Below, in pieces: positions 32,892-42,001 of a DNA stretch of 64,000 nt; position 1 is the stretch's first letter, and every line of letters starts with the position of its first letter. Position numbers and translations under genes: made by a program. Source of the stretch: CAZLRH01 sp964562015 (GTDB taxonomy: Bacteria; Verrucomicrobiota; Verrucomicrobiia; Opitutales; JABDGR01); assembly GCA_964562015.1 (NCBI GenBank), contig CAZLRH010000007.1:151282-215281 (forward strand), written 5' to 3'. The notes below the pieces were generated by a model that did no database searches, was not told the DNA's origin, and worked only from the letters and a program-made list of their open reading frames with translations.

Positions 32892-34568
32892 TCACGGCTT
32901 TGGCGGGGCAAACCCGGGCACCGTCACTCGCACCAACATTTCCACGCCCTTCGTCTGCTCGACCGCCAAATATTCCAGTCGTCCATCTCTGCACACCACG
33001 GGACCCGCCAGGATATCGGCGAATTCCGGTCCGGGCACCTGGTCAAGCACCACCTGCCGCACGGCCCCCGCATGCGCTTCGTACGCCGTATGGCTGCCAT
33101 TGGGATTAAAGAGGACAGGATGTGGAATGGAATCAAACGCCGGCCCCGGGACACCGTCCACGACGGCATATTTCTTCAGCCCGCCCTGGCCGGTATAGGC
33201 AAAATGCCAGCTGTCGGCGCTAAAAACGATGCTGCGTTCCTCAATCAAAGTAAGGGGACGACTTTCGCCCTCATTCATTACCAAATACCATCGTTTATCA
33301 TGAGTGGCCCGATAGGCGAGATTCAGACTATCCGGACTAAAAACCGGGCCCGGTTTGCCCACGCCATCGTACGCTTTGCCGAGCCGTCCGTCTCTGATAA
33401 CGAGCTGGTTGGGACCCTGCACCCCGGCATAGGCATAATGATTGCTATCAGGGCTAAACGTAAAGCTACCGTCTCCAATGCCCTGGAGTAAGGGCCCCGG
33501 CTTCCCATCGACCACCATTTGCTGCGCCTGGCCTTGTTGCGCCCGATACGCCACGCGCTCCCCGTTCGGGCTAAATTGCGGATCTTCCGTCGCGTCATAG
33601 TCCGGACCCAGCACGCCATCGATGACCACAATGGATTTCGCACCCTGCTTCGCCCGATATACCTGGTGGCGGCTGTTGGGACTGAATTGAAAGCTCCAGA
33701 AACCGTCGAACGCCGGCCCCAACTTTCCGTTTACCACCATTTGCCAGTGAGTTCCGATTTTGGCGCCATACGCCAATTGCCGGCTGTCGGGGCTGAAGCT
33801 AAGGCTGCCAGTGCCTATTTCACTATAATTGGGCCCGGGCTTGCCATCCAGCCAGACATTCCAGTGGTCGCCATCGTTGGCATTGTAGGCCAGATGTTTG
33901 CTGTCCGGACTGAAGACTGGCGGCCCGCCCAACCCATCCATCGGCGGTCCGGCCACCCCATTATCCACCACCTGCCAGCGACCGGCACGCTCCGCCGCAT
34001 AAACGAAGCGCCTGCTATCGGGACTGAAAAGAGCGTGATCCAGATAAGTATTATCCCACAACGCCTGCTCCACGCCATCAAGCACCATTCGCCATTTTCC
34101 ATCTTTGCGTGCCGAATAAGCGATGTGCTGGCCGTCGGGACTTAAAATGGGGCCGTCAATCATGTCGAACTCCGGGCCTGGTTTGCCATCAGCCATGACA
34201 ATGAAATGTCCATTTTCGAGGGCACCATAGACGAATCGTTTACCGTCAGGACTGAAAGGATTTATCTTGGTGAAATCACCCTTGGGCGCGGCAATACCAT
34301 CAAAGGCCGGTCCGGGCACGCCATCCAACACCATACTCCACTTGGATCCATCGTTGACCATAAGCGCGATCCGGCAGCCATTCTCTGTCACTTTCCGCAG
34401 ATAAAGGCGAAAATTGACGTTGGGTACCGGCTCAAACGGCCCCAGGACTTCTTTTCGCTGCTCCAACGGAGCTACCGATGGATTTTTTTCCTGGGCGGCA
34501 AGATTCGTCCCCAGCAGGAATAAGATTCCCAAAACCGACCACCAAAGTCTTGGAGGAGGAGTTAACAT
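32892..34568 (-). CDS. Secreted PD40/WD40-like beta-propeller protein
   Basis: This 558-residue protein has a signal peptide (to about residue 25, LGTNLAAQ). It then has about eleven units of 40-45 residues with the pattern F-S-P-D-S-x-x-x-A-Y-x-A followed by W-x-x-V-x-D-G-x-x-G-P. This is the PD40 propeller signature found in TolB-like and many exported proteins. The D-G-K-P-G-P turn is unusually regular. There are no catalytic residues I recognise. The ATG at 34568 is preferred; a GTG at 34586 adds six residues. It is bordered by fabG and by the CysJ-like reductase gene, both on the same strand. The role could be ligand binding or surface display. Confidence 0.78.
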   Translation of the reverse strand: MLTPPPRLWWSVLGILFLLGTNLAAQEKNPSVAPLEQRKEVLGPFEPVPNVNFRLYLRKVTENGCRIALMVNDGSKWSMVLDGVPGPAFDGIAAPKGDFTKINPFSPDGKRFVYGALENGHFIVMADGKPGPEFDMIDGPILSPDGQHIAYSARKDGKWRMVLDGVEQALWDNTYLDHALFSPDSRRFVYAAERAGRWQVVDNGVAGPPMDGLGGPPVFSPDSKHLAYNANDGDHWNVWLDGKPGPNYSEIGTGSLSFSPDSRQLAYGAKIGTHWQMVVNGKLGPAFDGFWSFQFSPNSRHQVYRAKQGAKSIVVIDGVLGPDYDATEDPQFSPNGERVAYRAQQGQAQQMVVDGKPGPLLQGIGDGSFTFSPDSNHYAYAGVQGPNQLVIRDGRLGKAYDGVGKPGPVFSPDSLNLAYRATHDKRWYLVMNEGESRPLTLIEERSIVFSADSWHFAYTGQGGLKKYAVVDGVPGPAFDSIPHPVLFNPNGSHTAYEAHAGAVRQVVLDQVPGPEFADILAGPVVCRDGRLEYLAVEQTKGVEMLVRVTVPGFAPPKP

Positions 34569-34707
34569 GGCTGCGATTCCAAGCACACGATCGCTCGGCC
34601 AATTGCATAAAGCTTTTTACGCTTGGAATCGAGTTCAGATCGTAGCAGCAAAATCTGAAATACAGAGCAAATTCCGTCATTCAACCCACGCCCCAAAAAA
34701 TCCCTCC

Positions 34708-35871
34708 TCAATACACATCCCGCTGATAGCGCTTTTCCTTCTTCATGAGCTTGACGTAGTCGGCGGCGGCGGCGGCGTCCATGCCGCCGTGGGTGGCGAT
34801 GATGTCGTGCAGCGCAAGGTCCACGTCCTTGGCCATGCGCTTGGCGTCGCCGCACACATAAAAGGCCGCGCCGGCCTTGAGCCAGGCCCAGAGCTCGGCG
34901 GCGTTTTCCTGCATGCGGTCCTGCACGTAAACTTTGTGCGCCTGGTCGCGCGAGAAAGCGAGGTCGAGCCGCGCGAGCTTCCCGGCGCCGCGCCAGGCTT
35001 CCCATTCCTCCTCGTAAAGATAATCGAAGGCCCGGCGTTGATCGCCGAAAAACACCCACGAGCGCCCGGTGGCTCCGCGGGCGAGGCGTTCCTGCACGAA
35101 GGAGCGGAAGGGCGCGATGCCGGTGCCCGGCCCGACCATGATAATGTCGCGGGCGTCGTCCTCCGGCAGTCCGAAGTGGGAATGCGAAACAAAGACCGGC
35201 AGCACGGGCTCATGCAGCGGCGTGCGGTCGCTCAAAAAAGTCGAACACACGCCAATCCGCGGGCGGTTATTGGTCAGGTAGCGCACGATGGCCACCGTGA
35301 GGTGAATTTCGTGCGGGTGCAAAATCGGCGAGGAGGCAATCGAGTACAGGCGCGGCTGTAATTTGCGCAAGAGGTCGATAAACGCCTGGGGCGAAAAGCG
35401 CGCGCTGGGGTATTCCTCCAGGAGGTCGATGAACTCGCGCTGCTCGAGGTAGGCCAGCAACTCCTCGGGGCGGCTGTTGACGAGCAGGTTGTGCAGGCGG
35501 GCTTTTTCACCGGCGTCAGTGGCCTGGTCGTGCCAGGCCTGGAGGACTTTTTTGGTCGGCTCCGCGAGAGAAAAACGAGTCAGGAGCGCGTCGCGCAACG
35601 GCAGCTTCTCCTCCGTGCGCGGGGGCGTCACAAGCTCATCGCCGCGCCAGCCCTGGCCCTGCAAGATGGCGTCCACGGCGGTGGCGTCATTGGTCGGGTA
35701 AACGCCCAGGGAATCGCCACATTTGTATTTCAAGCCGCTGCCCGACACATCGACCACGAAATGCCGGGTGTCTTTCTCGCTGCCGGGCTTGCACAGGCGA
35801 CGGCGCTCGGTGAGGCGGGCCGGAAACGGCCGGTTTTTGTCGTAAGTAGAATGGGCGTGCTCGGAGGACAT
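34708..35871 (-). CDS. CysJ-like FAD/NADPH oxidoreductase lacking the flavodoxin domain
   Basis: This 387-residue protein corresponds to the FAD-binding, connecting and NADPH-binding domains of sulfite reductase flavoprotein alpha subunits. It has the FAD motif RLYSIASS near residue 177, the FAD/pyrophosphate loop GVCSTFL near 206, the NADPH motif GPGTGIAPFRSFVQER near 250, YVCGDAKRMAKDV near 340, and the CysJ-type C-terminus ending YQRDVY. The N-terminal FMN flavodoxin domain of full-length CysJ (about 600 residues) is absent. The start at 35871 is a clean ATG. It could pass electrons from NADPH to a separate flavodoxin or ferredoxin, or directly to a sulfite reductase; no cysI is nearby. 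Start confidence is moderate. Confidence 0.85.
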   Translation of the reverse strand: MSSEHAHSTYDKNRPFPARLTERRRLCKPGSEKDTRHFVVDVSGSGLKYKCGDSLGVYPTNDATAVDAILQGQGWRGDELVTPPRTEEKLPLRDALLTRFSLAEPTKKVLQAWHDQATDAGEKARLHNLLVNSRPEELLAYLEQREFIDLLEEYPSARFSPQAFIDLLRKLQPRLYSIASSPILHPHEIHLTVAIVRYLTNNRPRIGVCSTFLSDRTPLHEPVLPVFVSHSHFGLPEDDARDIIMVGPGTGIAPFRSFVQERLARGATGRSWVFFGDQRRAFDYLYEEEWEAWRGAGKLARLDLAFSRDQAHKVYVQDRMQENAAELWAWLKAGAAFYVCGDAKRMAKDVDLALHDIIATHGGMDAAAAADYVKLMKKEKRYQRDVY

Positions 35872-35955
35872 GGCCAAAGGGTAAACATCGCGCGCGCACG
35901 CGCCTTTGGCAATTCTCAAAATCGCCCGTTGCTTAAACTGGCCTGCGCCTTTCGG

Positions 35956-38529
35956 CTACTTGACGGTCAGCGTCGCAGCCTTGCTGGTTATCTGTCCAAA
36001 GCGGTTGGTGACTGACACCTGGTAGTTGCCATTACGCTTGGGCGAGGCGAGCTTGATGATCAAAGAGGCGGTGCTGGAACCACGAATGGCATTGCTGTCC
36101 ACCAAGCGCTGGCCCTTCCAGAACCATTGATACTTCAAGGGCGGAGTGCCGGCGGCCTTGACAGAGAAGAGCACCACCTGCTTGAGCGACACCCGCTGAT
36201 TTTTGGGCTGGGTCACAATGGACGGAGGAAAGAGCAGGCTCAGCGCCGCCGCATTGCTGACGACGGAACGAAAACCATTCGAGACCACGACGGTGTAATT
36301 GCCCAGATATTTGGCGCCCACCGGATCGATGGTCAAAGTGGCCGATTGGGCTCCTGACACCCCGCCGCCGTTGGCGAGATTTACCCCATTCAAACGCCAC
36401 TGATAAAACAAAGTGCCGCCACCGCTGCCGGCCACCGTAAAGGATACGCTGCGCCCGCCCACCCCCTGCACTTTTTTCGGCTGCTGCGTCACTTGCACGG
36501 ACGGAATGACCGACGGCACCGTGGCGGAAAAGGTGTTGCCTGCGTTGCTCAGGAAAACCAGGCCCAAGCTGGTCGCGACACACTTTTGATAGCCGACCCC
36601 GGCGGCATCCGGGCCCACGCAGGGCAACCAGTTGACGGTGTCGAGGCTGAGGTAGATATTGCCCGAGTTGCCCATGGCCACCCAGAACCCATCGACATAT
36701 TTAACACTATTCAAATCCTCGGAGGTATTCAAACTCGTCTGGGTCCAGGCACTCGTATCGTAACTGACGTAAGCCGTGCCATTGGTGCCGACGGCCAGAA
36801 ACAATCCGTTGCCATAATCGACTGCGCGAAAGCCATTATTACCCGTAATGGCGGGTACGATGTTGGTCCGGCGGGTCCAGCCTGAGGCGCTATTGGTACT
36901 GGCCAAAATTGTGCCTCGATCGCCCACGGACACAAATTTGGCCGTAAACGTTCCTCCGTTATCGGTGGCCAGCCCGCGTAATGCGTTGGTGGTCAGGCCC
37001 AAGCCGGTGGTCGACCAACTCGCACCGGTGCCGGACTTGATCATCGTGCCCTGGTTACCGCAGGCAATCAGGAAGGCCGACGGCGTTTTGGTGGAGATGA
37101 CATCAAAAAATTGCGTCGTCAGATTCGGTGTTATGGTCGCGTTGGACCAGGTTTGTAAATTGGAGCTAAATAACACCGTGGCATTGATGCCCACCGCCAC
37201 ATAGTCGCCAAGATCGCCACTGTAGGCGATGGCGGAAATGTCCTGGGTGACCGAGGTGTTATCCGCCAACTGAAAGATATTGTGCTTCCAAGTGACGCCG
37301 CCATCCACGCTGCTAACGATGGTACCATTTCCGGCCTCCACCACCGTAAGCGTTGAATTGCCCGCCGTTATACCTCGGTAATCACCAAATATACCCACAT
37401 ACACGCCCTGAAAATCGTCAATCGTACCGGCCGCATGGATGAGCGTGGTGTTGCCACCGACGACCACCCAACTGGCGTTGTTCGGCGTGGACACCGCATC
37501 ATGCAAGGGTCCCAGTGCATGCACATTAGGCACGGGATTCCAATTGCTGGAGCCGTTCGGGCTTTCGCCCAGGTTCCCCGACTCAAAGAAAACAAAATAG
37601 TTTGTATCAGCAGGCCCGCCGGGGCCCATCAAGGTTTGGGCGTTGGTGATGTTGCCAAAAAACGTGAAAGTCGGCACGATGTTGTCGATCCAAGTCTGTC
37701 CGTCGGAACTGGAACGCAGCGTGGCCTGCACCGGGGTGGTGACATTAGCCACCGTACTGAAGAGCAGATTACCCGAGGTCTCGATCTTGGCAAAATTGCC
37801 CGAACCCCCGGTGACTCCCCGCAGATCCTGGCTCGTGTCGGCAGAAAACTGCTGCCACTGCGTCAGGAAATTTCCCGAGTCCGCGACAATCAAGGTACCA
37901 TTGCCACCCACGGCGACATACAAGCCCAAGTTGTCCGCATAATGCACGCCGAACAAATCATTAGTCACCCCCAAAGCCGCGGTTGAAATAGTCCCCCAGA
38001 TGGTGCCATTCGGGCTGAACAGGGCCGTGCCTGCATCACCCACGGCAATAAAAATACCTTGTGACGCAGCATATTTGACTCGGCGCAGGTTGGCCGTTGG
38101 CGCAGTGCCTTGAACAGTTGCGTTATTCCAAGTGGTTCCATTCGTGCTGTAAAGAATTTTGCCACCGTCGCCCACCGTCACCACGGTTGAACTGCTCGAG
38201 GCAATGGAATGCAGCACCGGACTGCCCGAAATGACTTGCCGGGTCCAATTGCCGCTATCGGGGCTATGCAAGATGGCGCCGTTGCCGCTGCAGGCCAAAA
38301 ACTGGCCGATGGCGGTGAAATACGTCACCCCGCCCAAGTCATCCCGCGGCACAATCGGATTGCGCAAGGTCACATCTTGCAGACAGAGCGTCTGCGCGTG
38401 ACTGGTGGGCGCCGAAAAGACGTTTGAGATGGCTGCCAGCGCCAGGGCGCCCAACAGCCGCATGAGCAATCGCGGGGGTAACATCGGAGGTAGTATCGGA
38501 GACTTAGCCCAAAAAGGCAATCCTTTCAT
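35956..38529 (-). CDS. Secreted beta-propeller protein with two C-terminal Ig-like domains (paralogue)
   Basis: This 857-residue protein shares layout and N-terminal sequence with the protein at 17998. After the signal peptide both read Q-x-L-x-x-Q-x-V-T-x-R-N-P followed by D-L-x-G-V-T-Y-F. The propeller repeats (FIAVGDAGTALFSPNGTIW and similar) run to about residue 670. Two Ig-like domains follow (about 677-765 and 768-857), ending ATLTVK. Start at 38529 is an ATG; a second Met lies near residue 16. The protein is probably exported and surface or periplasmic. No enzymatic motif is visible. It lies 85 bases upstream of the reductase gene on the same strand. Confidence 0.75.
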   Translation of the reverse strand: MKGLPFWAKSPILPPMLPPRLLMRLLGALALAAISNVFSAPTSHAQTLCLQDVTLRNPIVPRDDLGGVTYFTAIGQFLACSGNGAILHSPDSGNWTRQVISGSPVLHSIASSSSTVVTVGDGGKILYSTNGTTWNNATVQGTAPTANLRRVKYAASQGIFIAVGDAGTALFSPNGTIWGTISTAALGVTNDLFGVHYADNLGLYVAVGGNGTLIVADSGNFLTQWQQFSADTSQDLRGVTGGSGNFAKIETSGNLLFSTVANVTTPVQATLRSSSDGQTWIDNIVPTFTFFGNITNAQTLMGPGGPADTNYFVFFESGNLGESPNGSSNWNPVPNVHALGPLHDAVSTPNNASWVVVGGNTTLIHAAGTIDDFQGVYVGIFGDYRGITAGNSTLTVVEAGNGTIVSSVDGGVTWKHNIFQLADNTSVTQDISAIAYSGDLGDYVAVGINATVLFSSNLQTWSNATITPNLTTQFFDVISTKTPSAFLIACGNQGTMIKSGTGASWSTTGLGLTTNALRGLATDNGGTFTAKFVSVGDRGTILASTNSASGWTRRTNIVPAITGNNGFRAVDYGNGLFLAVGTNGTAYVSYDTSAWTQTSLNTSEDLNSVKYVDGFWVAMGNSGNIYLSLDTVNWLPCVGPDAAGVGYQKCVATSLGLVFLSNAGNTFSATVPSVIPSVQVTQQPKKVQGVGGRSVSFTVAGSGGGTLFYQWRLNGVNLANGGGVSGAQSATLTIDPVGAKYLGNYTVVVSNGFRSVVSNAAALSLLFPPSIVTQPKNQRVSLKQVVLFSVKAAGTPPLKYQWFWKGQRLVDSNAIRGSSTASLIIKLASPKRNGNYQVSVTNRFGQITSKAATLTVK

Positions 38530-38771
38530 AGAAAATCGCCCTCCTTTGGCAGGTCAAGATTGTTTATTGGTTAGAGCGAGTTCCGTGCGCTTATATTCCG
38601 GGAACGCGCTCAGAGAATGGCCGATTTCAGCGCACAGCATAGCATAAGCTTGTTTACTCCCTAGCCCTGCCTGCGCCATAGTGCACGCGGGGTCTTCACC
38701 TACCGGCCACTATTCCGCCGGTCGATTTCCCTTGCGGCCGGACCCTTCCTGCCGAACAAACATCTTAACTC

Positions 38772-39515
38772 ATGTCGTTTGCCGATCCCCAGCTCATCCG
38801 TTTGCAAAAATACCTCGCTGACCGCGGCCTGGCCTCGCGGCGCGCGGCGGAGGCGTGGATCGCCGATGGCCAGGTGAGCGTCAACGGCGTGCCCGCGCGC
38901 CTCGGCCAGAGTGTCAACCCGCAAACCGATGTCATCACCATCCGCGGACGGCCCGTGCCGCCCGACGCCACTCCGCGCCTGACGCTGGTCATGAACAAAC
39001 CGCGTGGCTTCCTGTGCACGAATCACGATCCGCTCCATGCGGACAACGACACCGTCTTCGCGCTCCTGCCCCGTCAGTACCGCAAGTTTCGCCTTTTCTG
39101 TGCCGGCCGCTTGGACAAGGACAGCGAAGGCCTTTTGCTTTTGAGCAACGACGGCGAATTGGTCCAGCAGCTCACCCACCCGTCCGGCGGCATCATTAAA
39201 CGCTACCAGGTGACGGTGCACCGCGACTTCAATCCCGCGCTCATCCCCAAGCTGATGCACGGGGTCGTCTCCGAGGGCGAGCACCTGCGCGCCGTCAAAG
39301 TCATCCTCGCCCGCAGCGGCCCGAAATCGGCCCGCCGGATGGAAATTCACCTCGACCAAGGCCATAAGCGCGAAATTCGCCGCCTGTTGGAAATGTTCGG
39401 CTATTTCGTCGAGCGCCTGCGCCGCGTGCAAATCGGAAAATTCGTTTTGCGCCAGCTGGCCCCCGGCCAAGTGCGCCCATTGACGGCGAAGGAAAAAGCA
39501 TTGTTGTTCGCCTAA
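38772..39515 (+). CDS. rRNA pseudouridine synthase, RsuA/RluB/RluE family
   Basis: This 247-residue protein has an N-terminal S4 RNA-binding domain (RLQKYLADRGLASRRAAEAWIADGQVSVNG, residues 9-38). The catalytic motif GRLDKDSEGLLLLSNDG follows, with Asp near residue 115 as the nucleophile. The downstream RRMEIHLDQGHKREIRRLLEMFG is also family typical. It converts specific uridines of rRNA to pseudouridine. RluB-like is the likely subtype because of the S4 domain, but RsuA and RluE cannot be excluded. The ATG at 38772 follows a 242-base gap with no other feature seen. Confidence 0.92.
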   Translation: MSFADPQLIRLQKYLADRGLASRRAAEAWIADGQVSVNGVPARLGQSVNPQTDVITIRGRPVPPDATPRLTLVMNKPRGFLCTNHDPLHADNDTVFALLPRQYRKFRLFCAGRLDKDSEGLLLLSNDGELVQQLTHPSGGIIKRYQVTVHRDFNPALIPKLMHGVVSEGEHLRAVKVILARSGPKSARRMEIHLDQGHKREIRRLLEMFGYFVERLRRVQIGKFVLRQLAPGQVRPLTAKEKALLFA

Positions 39516-39551
39516 GCAACGGGTACAATGCCCGTCCCTCTAAATTTTGCC

Positions 39552-40436
39552 ATGCATGCCGTCCTGAAATCGTGTTTCGCCTTTGTTGCCGCCGCCGGGG
39601 TTGTCCTCGCGCCGACTTTTGCCCTCGCGGCAGACAGCGCCGCGCCCGCCGATAGCGCCCCGCCGCCCGCCGCACCCGCGGCCTCGCCCTCGACGGAGAT
39701 TAAGCTTTTCTGGACTACCCTGCCGGGCAAACCGCTGGCCCAGACCTTTCAGGCCGGCGATCCCGCCCTCTCCTCCGCGAAGCCCGTGGCTGATCCCACC
39801 CTCGCCGCCGCAGGCTGGCAAGCGATTCAGATTAGCGGCAACTTCGAAGGCTATGTTTCGGTCAGCACGGCGCGCAAAGACCTCACCATCATTCCTGGCA
39901 CCGCCATCCATCAAGACGCGGATATGAACAGCGCCGTCATCGGCTCCGCCGCAGACCAACCGCCTACGTCCATCGTGAGCGTCGGTGGCGATTGGGCAAA
40001 AGTCACCATGCCCGGGCCGGCCACCGTTTACTTTCAAGGTCCAGCCGCGCCGGCGACGCCGCCGGCCGCAGCCGCGCCCGCACCGACACCGGCGGTGCCC
40101 GCCGCGAAACCCGCCCCCGTCTTGCCTCCGCCGGTGCTGGCCCAGCCCTTGACTTCTGCTGCCACGCCCCTTGGCGGCGGTTCGGCGGATTTGCCCCGCT
40201 ACATTTACGGCATCCTCAAACTGCGCACCGATACGAAACTCGATGGCCCGCCGAGCGCCCAATATATTCTGGTGGACGGCCACGGCGCGATCATGGCCGT
40301 GGTGGACCTCAACCGCGTCATCCTCACGACGCCCTTGAACGATTACCTCGGGAGATTCGTGAAAGTTTACGGCGCGGTCGAAGCCAACAACGGCTTTCCG
40401 CCGGTCCTGCTCAAGGCGACGCTGGTGCAGCAGTAG
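39552..40436 (+). CDS. Secreted protein with SH3-like segment, unknown function
   Basis: This 294-residue protein begins with a signal peptide ending ALAADS near residue 27, then a Pro/Ala-rich stretch. Residues about 45-165 contain TLAAAGWQAIQISGNFEGYVS and KDLTIIPGTAIHQDADMNSAVIG, which resemble SH3b domains used to bind peptidoglycan or other ligands. After another Pro/Ala linker, residues 210-294 form a second beta-rich unit (YIYGILKLRTDTKLDGPPSAQYILVDGHG) ending VLLKATLVQQ. I cannot name the family. The start is the ATG at 39552 rather than the in-frame codon at 39528, because it places the signal peptide correctly. It follows the pseudouridine synthase gene closely and could share a transcript. 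Confidence 0.6.
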   Translation: MHAVLKSCFAFVAAAGVVLAPTFALAADSAAPADSAPPPAAPAASPSTEIKLFWTTLPGKPLAQTFQAGDPALSSAKPVADPTLAAAGWQAIQISGNFEGYVSVSTARKDLTIIPGTAIHQDADMNSAVIGSAADQPPTSIVSVGGDWAKVTMPGPATVYFQGPAAPATPPAAAAPAPTPAVPAAKPAPVLPPPVLAQPLTSAATPLGGGSADLPRYIYGILKLRTDTKLDGPPSAQYILVDGHGAIMAVVDLNRVILTTPLNDYLGRFVKVYGAVEANNGFPPVLLKATLVQQ

Positions 40437-40558
40437 GAATGACTGATGGACAGTCGCCACCTAGATACCACTCTAATATCTGAGCAACGCCGCAATCCTT
40501 CACCTCGACGTAGCCGCATCATTGGCAACCTTGCCTCGCTTTTTACACCCTGCAAGTA

Positions 40559-41869
40559 CTATTGCTTGGTGACCGAGAAGGAGCCACTGCCTCCCGTGCT
40601 TCGGACAAAAGTACCCGTCAAAGTATTGTTGTTGAGCGTTGCCGTTCCATTAAAAGTGAGCGTGACCACGCTTCCAGCCAAATTAAATGACAAGGTCACG
40701 ACGCTACCAGATATTGTGCCAGAAGCTGAACCCGCACCAGAGTCCGTTGAGGTGACCGCGCAGGTGGAATTATCGCGAGTTTGAATGCCGGCACCAGTGG
40801 TGGACCCCGAAAAGGAGGTCCCGGTCTGACTAAGTGTCAATGCAAACGAGCCGCCATCGCTAAACGTACATCCGTTTGAGCCCTGCCCAGACCATGCCCA
40901 TGTCCCCATCCAAGTCCCCGTCAACGGCGACGTATTGAAGGTCGCTGTGACCGTTTTGTTGCCACTCATCGTAACAAATGTACTCGCGCCGGTTCCCGAA
41001 GCGCCACCACTCCAGCTTGCAAAAGAGGAGCCAGCATCCGGAGTCGCGGTAAGTGTCACAACACCACCTTTGGCGTAAATTAGGCCTGGACTAAATCCCG
41101 GTGGATCGGCAGTGACCGTTCCACTGCCAGTGCCCGCGGTGCCCAGGGTGAGCTGGTAGACCGGGTCAACGATTAACGTCGCAGTTTTGGAAGTTTCCTC
41201 CGCCACGAGATCAGTCACGCTGACACCGAAGGTGTAAGTGCCCGCGATAGAGGGAGTGCCAGCGAGGTATCCATTAGCATCCATAAGAATGCCGATGGGT
41301 GGAAACCCACTCGCGGTTGCTATCGTATAGGCATAAGGCGGTGTCCCGCCCGTCGTGTTGCCCACCTGCTGACCATAAGGCTGGCCCACTTGCGCATGGG
41401 GCAGAGGCGACAAAACCAAGATCGGTCCCTTCGTGATTACGTTCCCTTTGCCAAGGCCGGTCAAATTCAACTTCACCGTGGGCAGCGAGAGGGCGTTGCT
41501 CTTGACTTGTAGCACCGCAGAAAAAGTGCCCGCTTTCAGCGGCTTGAATTGCACGGTCCCTTTGACGGTCTGATTGGGCTTGAGCGAAAAGGCCCCGCCG
41601 CCCTTCACAACCTCGAAGGGACTTGCGAGACTGCCGACGGATCCAATGAGTTTCGCAGTCCCGATATTCTTAACTGTAAAACTCCCGGTCGAGACACTGC
41701 CGACAATGGTTACTTTAAATGTGACCTGTGCCGGCGAGAGGGAAATAAATGGATTTTGCTTGGCCTGAAGCGGCATCTCCTCCCCACAAGAAATCCAAAA
41801 CACCATTCCTGCCGCAACCCCAAAAATCAGTTCCCGTATCTTCCGAAAATAAATTTTATGTCGGATCAC
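40559..41869 (-). CDS. Secreted multi-beta-domain protein (ASH, cadherin-like, InlB-like repeats)
   Basis: This 436-residue protein starts at a GTG (41869) with a hydrophobic signal ending near ISCGEE. It contains an ASH/choice-of-anchor-type Ig unit (about 45-135, VSTGSFTVKNIGTAKLIGSV), a putative cadherin/He_PIG unit (about 150-230, GLPPYAY-like with GTPSIAGTYTFGVSVTD) and an InlB-type repeat (about 235-315, TLTATPDAGSSFASWSGG, GNKTVTATFN). A C-terminal beta-barrel-like unit with T-G-T-W at 320 completes it. These domains occur in surface and adhesin-like proteins. No enzyme motif is visible. The preceding 130 bases are A+T-richer and non-coding. Domain names are from pattern memory only. 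Confidence 0.6.
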   Translation of the reverse strand: MIRHKIYFRKIRELIFGVAAGMVFWISCGEEMPLQAKQNPFISLSPAQVTFKVTIVGSVSTGSFTVKNIGTAKLIGSVGSLASPFEVVKGGGAFSLKPNQTVKGTVQFKPLKAGTFSAVLQVKSNALSLPTVKLNLTGLGKGNVITKGPILVLSPLPHAQVGQPYGQQVGNTTGGTPPYAYTIATASGFPPIGILMDANGYLAGTPSIAGTYTFGVSVTDLVAEETSKTATLIVDPVYQLTLGTAGTGSGTVTADPPGFSPGLIYAKGGVVTLTATPDAGSSFASWSGGASGTGASTFVTMSGNKTVTATFNTSPLTGTWMGTWAWSGQGSNGCTFSDGGSFALTLSQTGTSFSGSTTGAGIQTRDNSTCAVTSTDSGAGSASGTISGSVVTLSFNLAGSVVTLTFNGTATLNNNTLTGTFVRSTGGSGSFSVTKQ

Positions 41870-42001
41870 CAGACCCTTTTAGGCCATTTTTACCGCCCCT
41901 GTCAAGAGGCCATTTCCAAATGAAAAAGTTGATAAAAAACTTAACCATGCGAGAAAACCGGGTTCGACTTGAAGCCTAAACATTATTGATTACAATTACA
42001 G

